In this document: piece by piece, positions 46,042 to 53,244 of the stretch
Numbering within the stretch: the first letter of the stretch is position 1
Layout of the letters: each line of letters starts with the position of its first letter
Source of the DNA: Tissierellaceae bacterium
GTDB lineage: Bacteria; Bacillota; Clostridia; Tissierellales; Tissierellaceae
Assembly: GCA_018434075.1 (NCBI GenBank)
Contig: JAHDQA010000105.1
Location: 1-53,244 of the forward strand
DNA length: 53,244 nt
Reading direction: 5' to 3'
Notes under the pieces: model-generated
The model's input: the letters and a program-made list of their open reading frames with translations, nothing else
Database searches by the model: none
Told to the model about the DNA's origin: nothing
Position numbers and translations under genes: made by a program

Positions 46042-46068
46042 AAGGATATAGCAAGATGCTATACCCTT
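46042..46068 (-). other. Intercistronic hairpin between permease and hydantoinase genes
   Basis: On the minus strand AAGGGTATAGCA can pair with TGCTATATCCTT (12 pairs, one G-U) around a three-base loop. No T-run follows, so it is not a standard terminator; an mRNA stability or processing site is possible. Confidence 0.5.
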
Positions 46069-46074
46069 ATGTCT

Positions 46075-47433
46075 CTACTTATTTTCGATGGCCTTTCTTT
46101 CTGCTTCTTCCTCTGCTAATGTCTTATTAGGCAATATTAAATTTAGTAAAAATACAACTACTGTAGCTAGAACAACTGGTGAACTTGCAAATACCATTTT
46201 AAACCACTCTGGCAAATATTGAAGTCCCTCAGGAGGTATTTGTGTAATCCCCATTCCTAGTGCTATGCCAAGCCCAACTATAGTTGTATTTCTAACTGAC
46301 ATTTCGTCTTGAACTATCAATTTCATACCAGTCATTGTAATTTGTGCAAATACAGATATCGTTGCCCCACCAATTACACATTGTGGTATAGATGTCATGA
46401 ACGCTCCAAACTTTGGCACAAAACCAGCTGCCAATATGAAAAGCGAAGTCAATCTAAATACTTTTAAACTAACTACTTTTGTCATTGCAACTATGCCTAC
46501 ATTTTGACTATAAGTAGCTGTTGGCAATGCCCCAATGAATGAGCCTATTATACTCAAAATTCCATTTGCTTTAATTCCATTTGATAGTTCTTCATCAGTT
46601 GGTTCTCTATCCATACCACCTACAGTAGTGCCAGAAAAGTCGCCAACAGCTTGTACTGCATTGACTGCAAACATGACCATCATCGTGGCAATGGCCGCAG
46701 GTGGAAAATCAAATTTATACGGCACGATCTTTGGCAAATTAAACCAAGATGCAGTTTGAATGCTGTCAAATGAAACTATTCCTGCAAATAAACTAGCAAT
46801 ATAACCTACTATTATCCCTATTAAAATAGCAGCAAGTTTAACATAGCCTTTCCCGAACATATTGCACAATAAAACCACAACTAGAGTAAGCACTGCAATT
46901 CCCCAATAAATTAATCCGCCATATCTTGGATCGGTAGCCTGGAAACCACCAGCCATGTAGTTTACTGCAACTCTGTAAAGCGACAACCCTATTGTGAAAA
47001 CAACTGTTCCAGCAACCATTGGCGGAAAGTATTTCCTGATTTTCTTGATGAATATGCCAACTACAAATGCTGTAATACCACCGAATATCTGTGCTCCAAA
47101 TATCGCCCCTATCCCATATTCTCCGCCTATCGCCAATATTGTTGGGATATATGCAAAACTAACGCCAATTATTACAGGAAGCCCTGATCCAACGCCAAAG
47201 ATTGGAAACGATTGAAGAAATGTTCCTATTGCTGCAATGAACATGCTTGCTTGTACTAATTGAATCCTTTGATTAGCGTCTAATCCAAGCGCTCCTGAAA
47301 GTACTAGTGCAGGCAATACGTTCCCTACAATCATCGCTAATAGGTGCTGAAGCGACATGGGTAGTGCTACTTTTAAACTGGGATTGCCGTCTAAACTAAA
47401 TAAAGATGTATTTTTACTTGTATTGTTTTCCAT
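46075..47433 (-). CDS. NCS2-family xanthine/uric acid permease
   Basis: This 452-residue transporter has about 14 helices and the NCS2 nucleobase pattern: LPMSLQHLLAMIVGNVLPALV in TM1, VGSGLPVIIGVSFAYIP in the TM3 region, NAVQAVGDFSGTTVGGMDREPTDEE and SQNVGIVAMTKVVS near the substrate site. The Q-x-x-Q/E-type motif and neighbours indicate xanthine, uric acid or a related purine. It supplies the operon with substrate. The ribosome site is AGGAGG. Confidence 0.94.
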   Translation of the reverse strand: MENNTSKNTSLFSLDGNPSLKVALPMSLQHLLAMIVGNVLPALVLSGALGLDANQRIQLVQASMFIAAIGTFLQSFPIFGVGSGLPVIIGVSFAYIPTILAIGGEYGIGAIFGAQIFGGITAFVVGIFIKKIRKYFPPMVAGTVVFTIGLSLYRVAVNYMAGGFQATDPRYGGLIYWGIAVLTLVVVLLCNMFGKGYVKLAAILIGIIVGYIASLFAGIVSFDSIQTASWFNLPKIVPYKFDFPPAAIATMMVMFAVNAVQAVGDFSGTTVGGMDREPTDEELSNGIKANGILSIIGSFIGALPTATYSQNVGIVAMTKVVSLKVFRLTSLFILAAGFVPKFGAFMTSIPQCVIGGATISVFAQITMTGMKLIVQDEMSVRNTTIVGLGIALGMGITQIPPEGLQYLPEWFKMVFASSPVVLATVVVFLLNLILPNKTLAEEEAERKAIENK

Positions 47434-47455
47434 TTTTTAACCTCCTAAGGATGTG

Positions 47456-48787
47456 TTAAATCAACTTCCAAATTTCCTTTGCCCTTTGTCTAGAGTCTCT
47501 ATTTATCTTTTCCTCATCAGCAGTCAATATTGTCCTATCTCTCATTATGAATTTTCCATTTACCATAGTGTCGTTTACATCTTTCCCGCTTAATCCAAAT
47601 ATTAGATGCCCAAACCAGTTGTTCTCGTCTATTGGTGTTATTGGGTCATAAGAAAGTGTAACAACATCAGCATATGCACCCTCTTTTATGATTCCAAGTT
47701 CATGTTTGAAATAATTCCTCAATAACTTGGGATTGTTTTCAAATTGCATTTTCTTTGTTTCATTAAAACCAACGGTATTGTCATAGGTGTAAAATTTATG
47801 CAGTATATTTGCACACTTCATAGAGTCGAACATATCATTCGTGTATGCATCAGTACCCAATCCAACATTCATCCCCATATCTAGCATACTTAACACGTTA
47901 GGGCATCCCACAGCATTATTCATATTGCTTTGAGGATTGTGAACAACATTTGTTTTAGTTTCTTTTAAAATTTCCATTTCTAGAGGATTTACATGCACAC
48001 AGTGCACCGCAATGCTTTTTTCATTTAACATGTCAAAGTCAAACAACCTCTGAACTACTCGCTTCTCATATTTTTCAAGCGAATCAAATTGATCCTGTAT
48101 GCCTTCTGCGACATGAATGTGAAAGCCAATTTCTAATCCATCTGTGGCTTCTTTAACCTTGTAAAGGGTATCGTCGGATAATGTAAATGACGCATGTAAT
48201 CCAAACAGCGCTTTGATCATGTCAGAATTGTCATTTTGGCAGTCTTTGATAAAATCTATATTTTCCTTTATTCCTAAATCTCGCTTTTGTGCTCCGTCTC
48301 TATCGCTGACTTCATAACACAAACTAGTTCTTATGCCGATCTCTAAAGCAGCCTCTTTTATCTTAAATAAACTGCCTTCTATGGCATTTGGGCTTGAGTG
48401 ATGGTCTATTAAAGTGGTCACTCCGTTTTTTATAGATTCAATATAAGTAGTGTAAGCATTTAATTTGACATCTTCTAAAGTCAATTTTTTATCCAAATTC
48501 CACCATAAATTTTCCAGCACATTCAAAAAGCCTGAAGTGTCTTTATTTACATTCATTCCTCTCGCATATGCAGAATAAATATGACTGTGAGCGCAAATAA
48601 ACCCTGGCATAATCAGTCTTTTATCTACATCTATTACTTCTTCATCTTTGTATTTATCCAATAAGTCTTTATATCTTCCAATCTCAACTATTATATTGTC
48701 TTTAATGAGAATTGCTCCGTCATCGATGAAAGTATTTTTCTCATCGTTTGTTATGACTGTACCGTTTCCTATAATCACTGCTTTCAC
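47456..48787 (-). CDS. ssnA: SsnA-type aminohydrolase
   Basis: This 443-residue metal-dependent amidohydrolase of the SsnA/guanine deaminase-chlorohydrolase group has HSHIYSAYARGMN, HHSSPNAIEG, FGLHASFTLSDDTL, FHIHVAEG, AVHCVHVNP and the Asp in LGTDAYTNDM, all metal-site motifs. SsnA is a standard partner of the selenium-linked purine genes; its exact reaction is not fixed here. GTG start; an in-frame GTG three codons on is also well placed from GGAG. Confidence 0.92.
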   Translation of the reverse strand: MKAVIIGNGTVITNDEKNTFIDDGAILIKDNIIVEIGRYKDLLDKYKDEEVIDVDKRLIMPGFICAHSHIYSAYARGMNVNKDTSGFLNVLENLWWNLDKKLTLEDVKLNAYTTYIESIKNGVTTLIDHHSSPNAIEGSLFKIKEAALEIGIRTSLCYEVSDRDGAQKRDLGIKENIDFIKDCQNDNSDMIKALFGLHASFTLSDDTLYKVKEATDGLEIGFHIHVAEGIQDQFDSLEKYEKRVVQRLFDFDMLNEKSIAVHCVHVNPLEMEILKETKTNVVHNPQSNMNNAVGCPNVLSMLDMGMNVGLGTDAYTNDMFDSMKCANILHKFYTYDNTVGFNETKKMQFENNPKLLRNYFKHELGIIKEGAYADVVTLSYDPITPIDENNWFGHLIFGLSGKDVNDTMVNGKFIMRDRTILTADEEKINRDSRQRAKEIWKLI

Positions 48788-48816
48788 TCCATTCTTTCAA
48801 TACATAAAATAATCGC

Positions 48817-50517
48817 TTAGAAAAGATAAGGGTATTTCTTTATTAGCTCTTTGACTGTTGTCATAAACAAATCAGATGATTCTTCCTCAATATCTATTTC
48901 GATTTCTGCAATTTCCCCTTTAATACCTCTGATTAAATATTTAGATCCGTCCAATCTCTTTAAACCAGGATTATTTGAATGTTTAAAGTCTACTTCATTT
49001 TCAAAGATTGTGATTTTTTTAAAGTAAGGCTTTCCGCCTTTAGGGCAGAAGTCAGCGCAGTTTCCGCATTCGTTGCATCTTGAATCAAGATGTATGATCT
49101 GATAGCTCGCAGATAAATTTGGAACCTCCAATTTTATATTCGCTCTATTTGGGCAAGTATCCACACATATGCCACAACTTGTTTTGAAGCAATCGAATGC
49201 AGTGAGTTGATCATTTAAAGTTTCTTTTTCACCTTTGTTTTTATAGTTCTCACTTGTATTTGTTTCTTCAATCAATTTTGTTAATTTTTCCAAATTCAGT
49301 TTGCCCAATTCTAAATCTTGTATTTGTTCGACTTTTTTTGCAATGTTTATCGTGTTTAAATAACCTCTTGGTTTCAGTAAAATTGTAGAAAATGTTGCTG
49401 GCATTATACCGGTTTCCAATACTTTGCTCACATTTTCCTTGTCTATGCCACCTGAAAAAGATATATGTAGCTCAGGAAATGCTTCAAAGAATTTCTTTGC
49501 AACACCTATAGCTATAGGAAATAAAGGTTTTCCAGACAGATACATTTTATCTCCACTCAATTTTTCTCTGGTGTTGTAAACCGGAAGAGTATTGGTGATC
49601 TTTATCCCACTTGTTAATCCATTTCTATCAGAAATCTCTTTTAAATCTTTTACTAGTTTTACCGCATCATCAAATTGTAAATCGTTTTCAAAATCTGTCT
49701 TTGATAGCTCAATCGAATTGTATCCTAAATCATCTAGAATTTTTCTCACATTATCATAGCCCAAAAGAGTTGGATTCAACTTTACAAAAGTGTTCATCTT
49801 TTTGTTTTCAATCAAATAAGTGGCAATGCTTTTGATTTCTTCTTTTTTGCAGCCATGCATTGTGGATAAAGTCACTATATTTGAGATGTTTGGCGATATA
49901 TTATCCACATCTTCAACAGTTAAGTTGCTGAATCTACCTATATTTTCCTTAAGTATTGCAATTGCATTTTTAAATGCGTTGGTGTTTGATGCATCTTTTA
50001 GGTTTTCAATAAAGCTATCTATCTTTTGTGATTTTATACCTTCCAAATCATATCCTACGCTGATATTTATGATAAAATCCTTATCGTTTGAAATCTGAAG
50101 CTCTTTAGCCATAGCTTCAATTAGACAAGATGCGTATATATACTGCTCCATTGCATTTTCTACTGTCAATTCAGTCGACCACTCTACGTTATAACCTACA
50201 TTTTTTGCGTCAATACAAGGTTTAGCAATCATTTTCTGCATATCAATTCCATCTACAACTTGCACTGTCTTTACTTCGAAATACCTAGAACCAGTCAAAT
50301 AAGCAGTGATTATATTTTGGGCTAGTTGTGTATGCGGTCCTGCTGCGGGTCCTATTGGAGAAACTAATTTATTTCCTAAGTAATCAATAGAAATGTCTTT
50401 TTCGTATCTATAGAAATTATTCTCTTCTATTTCAAAAATCTTTTTGTGCTTTTCATAGTCATTTAAAACTACATCTAGCAATTTGCTAAAATCCATGGGA
50501 ATTAAATTGTCACTCAT
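48817..50517 (-). CDS. ygfK: YgfK-like protein lacking the central FAD module
   Basis: This protein of about 566 residues matches the two ends of YgfK, the putative selenium-linked reductase subunit, which is usually about 1000 residues. The N-terminal part (1-400) is a DHOD/GltD-like barrel with PIGPAAGPHTQLAQNIITAYLTG and CKKEEIKSIATYLI. The C-terminal part (about 440-566) holds two 4Fe-4S clusters: C443/C448/C451/C455 (CGICVDTCPNR) and C481/C484/C487/C491 (CNECGNCADFCP). The central FAD/NAD(P)H module found in longer YgfK proteins is absent, with a short charged linker (about 415-440) instead. The reading frame is intact, so this is a design difference, not damage. The ATG at 50517 is eight bases from AAGG. 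Confidence 0.88.
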   Translation of the reverse strand: MSDNLIPMDFSKLLDVVLNDYEKHKKIFEIEENNFYRYEKDISIDYLGNKLVSPIGPAAGPHTQLAQNIITAYLTGSRYFEVKTVQVVDGIDMQKMIAKPCIDAKNVGYNVEWSTELTVENAMEQYIYASCLIEAMAKELQISNDKDFIINISVGYDLEGIKSQKIDSFIENLKDASNTNAFKNAIAILKENIGRFSNLTVEDVDNISPNISNIVTLSTMHGCKKEEIKSIATYLIENKKMNTFVKLNPTLLGYDNVRKILDDLGYNSIELSKTDFENDLQFDDAVKLVKDLKEISDRNGLTSGIKITNTLPVYNTREKLSGDKMYLSGKPLFPIAIGVAKKFFEAFPELHISFSGGIDKENVSKVLETGIMPATFSTILLKPRGYLNTINIAKKVEQIQDLELGKLNLEKLTKLIEETNTSENYKNKGEKETLNDQLTAFDCFKTSCGICVDTCPNRANIKLEVPNLSASYQIIHLDSRCNECGNCADFCPKGGKPYFKKITIFENEVDFKHSNNPGLKRLDGSKYLIRGIKGEIAEIEIDIEEESSDLFMTTVKELIKKYPYLF

Positions 50518-50537
50518 TATAAACACCTTTCTTTATT

Positions 50538-50564
50538 ATGACAAGCCCTTAGAGGGCTTATCAT
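50538..50564 (-). other. Intercistronic hairpin between ygeY and ygfK
   Basis: On the minus strand ATGATAAGCCC pairs with GGGCTTGTCAT (10-11 pairs, one G-U) around a five-base loop, beginning at the ygeY stop. The tail is not U-rich enough for a strong terminator, so partial termination or mRNA processing is more likely. Confidence 0.55.
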
Positions 50565-51871
50565 TATTTAGAAGTATATACTGATGGAAGCAATGCGTAC
50601 ACAGCTGCGCATTTTACTAAGTCATCTTTCCATGTCTTCTCATTTGGTGCATGAGCTTGCGCTTCTGCTCCTGGACCAAATCCAATAACTGGTATTCCAT
50701 TTCTACCCATTATAGATACGCCATTAGTAGAGAAGGTCCATTTGTCAACTAGAGGTCTAGAAACTCTTTCTTGTTCTGTTTCTTTTGATCCAGTTCTCTT
50801 GCTGCCATAAAGAGATTCATAGGTTTCTTTAAGCGCTTCAGTTACTTTATGGTCTTCTGGTATTACCCATGTTGGAAAATAACATTCTATTGGATATACA
50901 AGCCCAGTCCAGCTTGGTCTTTCATATGTGTACATGCTCACCTTTGCATTGTATTTTTTAACTGCCGGTAAAGCTCTTATTTCATCTAAACAGCTTTCAA
51001 AGGTTTCTCCAGCTGTCATTCTTCTATCCAATGATATTGAGCAAGAGTCAGCTACTGCGCATCTGCTTGGTGAAGTAAAGAATATTTCTGAAGTTGTAAC
51101 AGTTCCTCTTTCTAAAAATCTAGCTTCTTTCCACTCTTTATTGTATTTTTCGTCTAGCATTTTTACTAGTCCCTTTATTTCCTTGTCATCAGAAGCATCG
51201 TTTTCGTTCAGCTCTTTAATATTCAACAAAATCTCTGCCATTTTATATATTGCATTGTCTCCTCTTTCTGGTGCGGAGCCATGGCAAGAAACTCCTGAAA
51301 CATCTACTCTGATTTCCATTCTTCCCCTTTGTCCTCTGTAGATGCCACCATCAGTAGGCTCTGTTGAAACGACAAACAAAGGTCTGATCTTGTCTTCCTT
51401 AATGATATACTCCCAGCAAAGACCATCGCAATCCTCTTCTTGTACTGTTCCTGTAACCATGACAGAGTATTCATCGCTTAAAAGATTAAGCTCTTTGATT
51501 ATCTTTGCGCCGTATACTGCGCTCACAATGCCGCCTAATTGATCTGATGTACCTCTTCCACCAATTTCCGTTTCAGTTTCGTAGCCATCATATGGGTCGA
51601 ATTTCCAGTTTTCTCTATTTCCTATGCCAACTGTATCAATATGAGCGTCAAATCCAATTATTTTTTCGCCTTTGCCTATAAATCCAAGTATATTTCCCAT
51701 TGGATCGATTTGAACTTTGTCGAAATCAAGCGCCTTCATTTCTTGCTCTATTCTCTTAACTACTCCTTCTTCTTGAGCACTCTCTCCTGGAATTTTCACC
51801 AAATCCCTTAAAAATTTAGCCATGTCTTTTTCATATTTTTTAGCAAGCTCTAAAACTTTTTCTTTTTCCAT
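50564..51871 (-). CDS. ygeY: YgeY-family M20 peptidase/deacetylase
   Basis: This 435-residue metal-dependent hydrolase belongs to the YgeY branch of the M20 peptidase family that accompanies selenium-linked purine genes. Metal and active-site motifs are [37 protein letters not shown] and [16 protein letters not shown]. The dimerisation domain is inserted in the middle. Its precise substrate is not established; an amide bond in a purine-derived intermediate is expected. It follows ygeW by 18 bases. Confidence 0.93.
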   Translation of the reverse strand: MEKEKVLELAKKYEKDMAKFLRDLVKIPGESAQEEGVVKRIEQEMKALDFDKVQIDPMGNILGFIGKGEKIIGFDAHIDTVGIGNRENWKFDPYDGYETETEIGGRGTSDQLGGIVSAVYGAKIIKELNLLSDEYSVMVTGTVQEEDCDGLCWEYIIKEDKIRPLFVVSTEPTDGGIYRGQRGRMEIRVDVSGVSCHGSAPERGDNAIYKMAEILLNIKELNENDASDDKEIKGLVKMLDEKYNKEWKEARFLERGTVTTSEIFFTSPSRCAVADSCSISLDRRMTAGETFESCLDEIRALPAVKKYNAKVSMYTYERPSWTGLVYPIECYFPTWVIPEDHKVTEALKETYESLYGSKRTGSKETEQERVSRPLVDKWTFSTNGVSIMGRNGIPVIGFGPGAEAQAHAPNEKTWKDDLVKCAAVYALLPSVYTSK

Positions 51872-51889
51872 GTTCTTTTTTGCTCTCCT

Positions 51890-53080
51890 TTATCTAATTA
51901 ATCTAGCTTTATTTTGATCAAATAAATCTTTCATCGTGACTTCAGGATTTTTTATCTTTTGTAAAAATATCATCGCAGCTATTACATAAGGTTTGTAACT
52001 AGCTTCTTTGTATAATGGCACTCTGTATCTATCAAATACAGACTCATCTACTTCTCCCTCTTTACAGCTTATTCCAGTGATATCAGCAGGCAAGCAATGC
52101 ATGTATAAAGCTTTTCCGCCTTTTGTGGTAGCCATTAGCTCCTCAGTGCAAGCCCAATCCTTATGCTCTGCATTTTGCGCCAAAAGTCTTTTTTCAAGCT
52201 CTTTTATCTCGTCAAATTTTCCTTCGCCATATAGGTTAGTTCTTTCTTCCATGGCTGCAAATGGAGCCCAGCTCTTTGGATAAACAATGTCAGCATCTTT
52301 GAAAGCTTCTTCCATTGAATTAGTCTTTGTAAATGATCCGCCATAATCCTTAGCGTTTTTCAAAGCTACTTCTTCTACTTCTGGCATGATTTCATATCCT
52401 TCTGGATGCGCTAGAACAACATCCATTCCCAATCTCGTCATAAGTCCTACTATGCCTTGAGGAACAGAAAGCGGTTTGCCATATGAAGGAGAATAAGCCC
52501 AAGTCATGGCAATTTTTTTGCCTTTTAAATTTTCTATTCCACCGAATTCGTTTATCAAGTGCAATGCGTCAGCCATAGTTTGAGTTGGGTGGTCGATGTC
52601 GCATTGAAGATTTACTATAGTAGGTCTTTGCTCAAGCACTCCTTCTCTATATCCTTCTTCAACATAGTCAGCGACAGCCTTTTGATATGTATGTCCTTTT
52701 CCTATATACATATCGTCTCTGATTCCTATGACATCAGCCATAAACGAAATCATGTTTGCTGTTTCTTTTACAGTTTCGCCATGAGCTACTTGAGATTTTC
52801 CTTCTTCGAAATCTTGAACTTCAAGGCCTAATAGATTGCAAGCTGAAGCAAAAGAAAATCTTGTTCTTGTAGAATTATCTCTAAATATCGAAATGCCTAG
52901 TCCCGAATCAAAGACTTTAGGGCTTATATTGTTTTCTCTAAGCCTTCTTAACATATCAGCCACAGTCCATATAGCCATCAACTCATCTTGTGTCTTGTCC
53001 CAAGTTAGAAAAAAATCATTGTGATACAAATTTTTGTAATCAAGTTGTTTTAATTGACCCATCAATTCATTGAAATTCAT
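51890..53080 (-). CDS. ygeW: Knotted carbamoyltransferase YgeW
   Basis: This 396-residue protein is of the YgeW-type carbamoyltransferase family. The carbamoyl-phosphate motif is STRTR (70-74, in FRDNSTRTRFSFASA), with the carbamate-side HCLPADITG and the knot-region GKKIAMTWAYSPSYGKPLSVP. It is first in the operon and, in purine breakdown, is expected to handle the carbamoyl moiety freed from the ring. The partner carbamate kinase is not in this window. AAGGGGAGA ribosome site. Confidence 0.93.
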   Translation of the reverse strand: MNFNELMGQLKQLDYKNLYHNDFFLTWDKTQDELMAIWTVADMLRRLRENNISPKVFDSGLGISIFRDNSTRTRFSFASACNLLGLEVQDFEEGKSQVAHGETVKETANMISFMADVIGIRDDMYIGKGHTYQKAVADYVEEGYREGVLEQRPTIVNLQCDIDHPTQTMADALHLINEFGGIENLKGKKIAMTWAYSPSYGKPLSVPQGIVGLMTRLGMDVVLAHPEGYEIMPEVEEVALKNAKDYGGSFTKTNSMEEAFKDADIVYPKSWAPFAAMEERTNLYGEGKFDEIKELEKRLLAQNAEHKDWACTEELMATTKGGKALYMHCLPADITGISCKEGEVDESVFDRYRVPLYKEASYKPYVIAAMIFLQKIKNPEVTMKDLFDQNKARLIR

Positions 53081-53107
53081 AATATCTCCCCTTTTTTTAT
53101 TCGCGTA

Positions 53108-53136
53108 GTGTCAAATATAAAGATATATTTAGACAC
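53108..53136. promoter_or_regulatory. Candidate operator dyad upstream of ygeW
   Basis: GTGTCAAATATA and TATATTTAGACAC form an imperfect inverted repeat (one extra base) about 28-56 bases upstream of the ygeW start. The GTGTC/GACAC ends make it a plausible operator. No TTGACA/TATAAT pair is clear for ygeW. Confidence 0.5.
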
Positions 53137-53174
53137 CCAATCTTTGATATTTAAACATTTTATATCAATTTGGC

Positions 53175-53244
53175 TGTCTCCCCCCTTTTTTGATATGTTT
53201 TAATAAGAAACACCATACACAAATCTATAAAAAAAGGAGAGACA
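53175..53244. repeat. Separated inverted repeat, second arm resembling a ribosome site
   Basis: TGTCTCCCCCCTTTTTT (53175-53191) is nearly the complement of AAAAAAAGGAGAGACA (53229-53244), separated by about 37 bases. The second arm looks like the ribosome site of a plus-strand gene that begins just beyond the window, divergent from ygeW. Confidence 0.5.

Noticed and set aside
53081..53244. Purine or xanthine riboswitch upstream of ygeW
   Set aside because: I looked for a compact three-way-junction or xanthine-motif fold and saw only simple inverted repeats.
1..53244. CRISPR array, tRNA, rRNA or prophage genes
   Set aside because: No regularly spaced repeats, cloverleaf sequences or phage structural genes were recognised on either strand.

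Overview
The window comes from an AT-rich, motile, anaerobic low-GC Firmicute, most likely an amino-acid- or purine-fermenting clostridium. The evidence is strong AGGAGG-type ribosome sites, many GTG/TTG starts, a FliY-type motor switch, the FliW/CsrA pair, and a selenium-linked purine operon. No rRNA, tRNA, CRISPR array or complete mobile element is visible. Almost everything lies on the minus strand; only yjjP-yjjB-ald and one lysR gene are on the plus strand.

Positions 1-6300 hold a late flagellar operon: flgM-flgN-flgK-flgL-fliW-csrA-flaG-fliD-fliS plus a FliT-like gene. It reads from a clear sigma-D (FliA) promoter at 6271-6296. A 21-bp tandem repeat just beyond its end may be the tip of an IS element outside the window. 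Positions 6308-17865 hold the chemotaxis operon: mcp, a second mcp, cheW, cheD, cheB, cheR, cheA, cheY, cheW, fliM, fliY. It has a second sigma-D promoter at 17841-17865 and one terminator at its end. The second mcp carries an in-frame ochre stop inside its sensor domain.

Positions 17953-25912 are a mixed metabolic stretch: a YjjP/YjjB exporter pair, alanine dehydrogenase, an APC amino-acid permease, a CoA-disulfide/persulfide reductase with a rhodanese domain, a LysR regulator, and a YeeE/YedE sulfur-compound transporter.

Positions 25916-37983 form the most unusual region, a catabolic cluster with three sigma-54 (-24/-12) promoters. One promoter drives a nine-gene unit: alpha/beta hydrolase, KAS III-like thiolase-fold enzyme, family-I CoA-transferase, second alpha/beta hydrolase, then a complete branched-chain-amino-acid-type ABC transporter (livH-M-G-F-J). 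The second drives a stand-alone sensor-domain protein. The third drives a short-chain dehydrogenase. A PAS-AAA+-Fis activator, the expected partner of sigma-54, lies among them. The substrate is unknown, and this is the best candidate for an undescribed pathway.

Positions 37989-41763 carry a zinc-ribbon protein, a YwlG-type protein, a HutD-like protein and pyroglutamyl peptidase. Next comes a deletion-fused remnant of the DUF969/DUF979 5-oxoproline transporter, then a Crp/Fnr regulator. Positions 41915-53244 are an anaerobic purine-degradation operon: ygeW, ygeY, a short ygfK, ssnA, an NCS2 permease, a dihydropyrimidinase and a two-domain molybdenum hydroxylase of the selenium-dependent xanthine dehydrogenase type. 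The last bases look like the ribosome site of a divergent gene starting just outside the window. No gene-free stretch exceeds about 300 bases.
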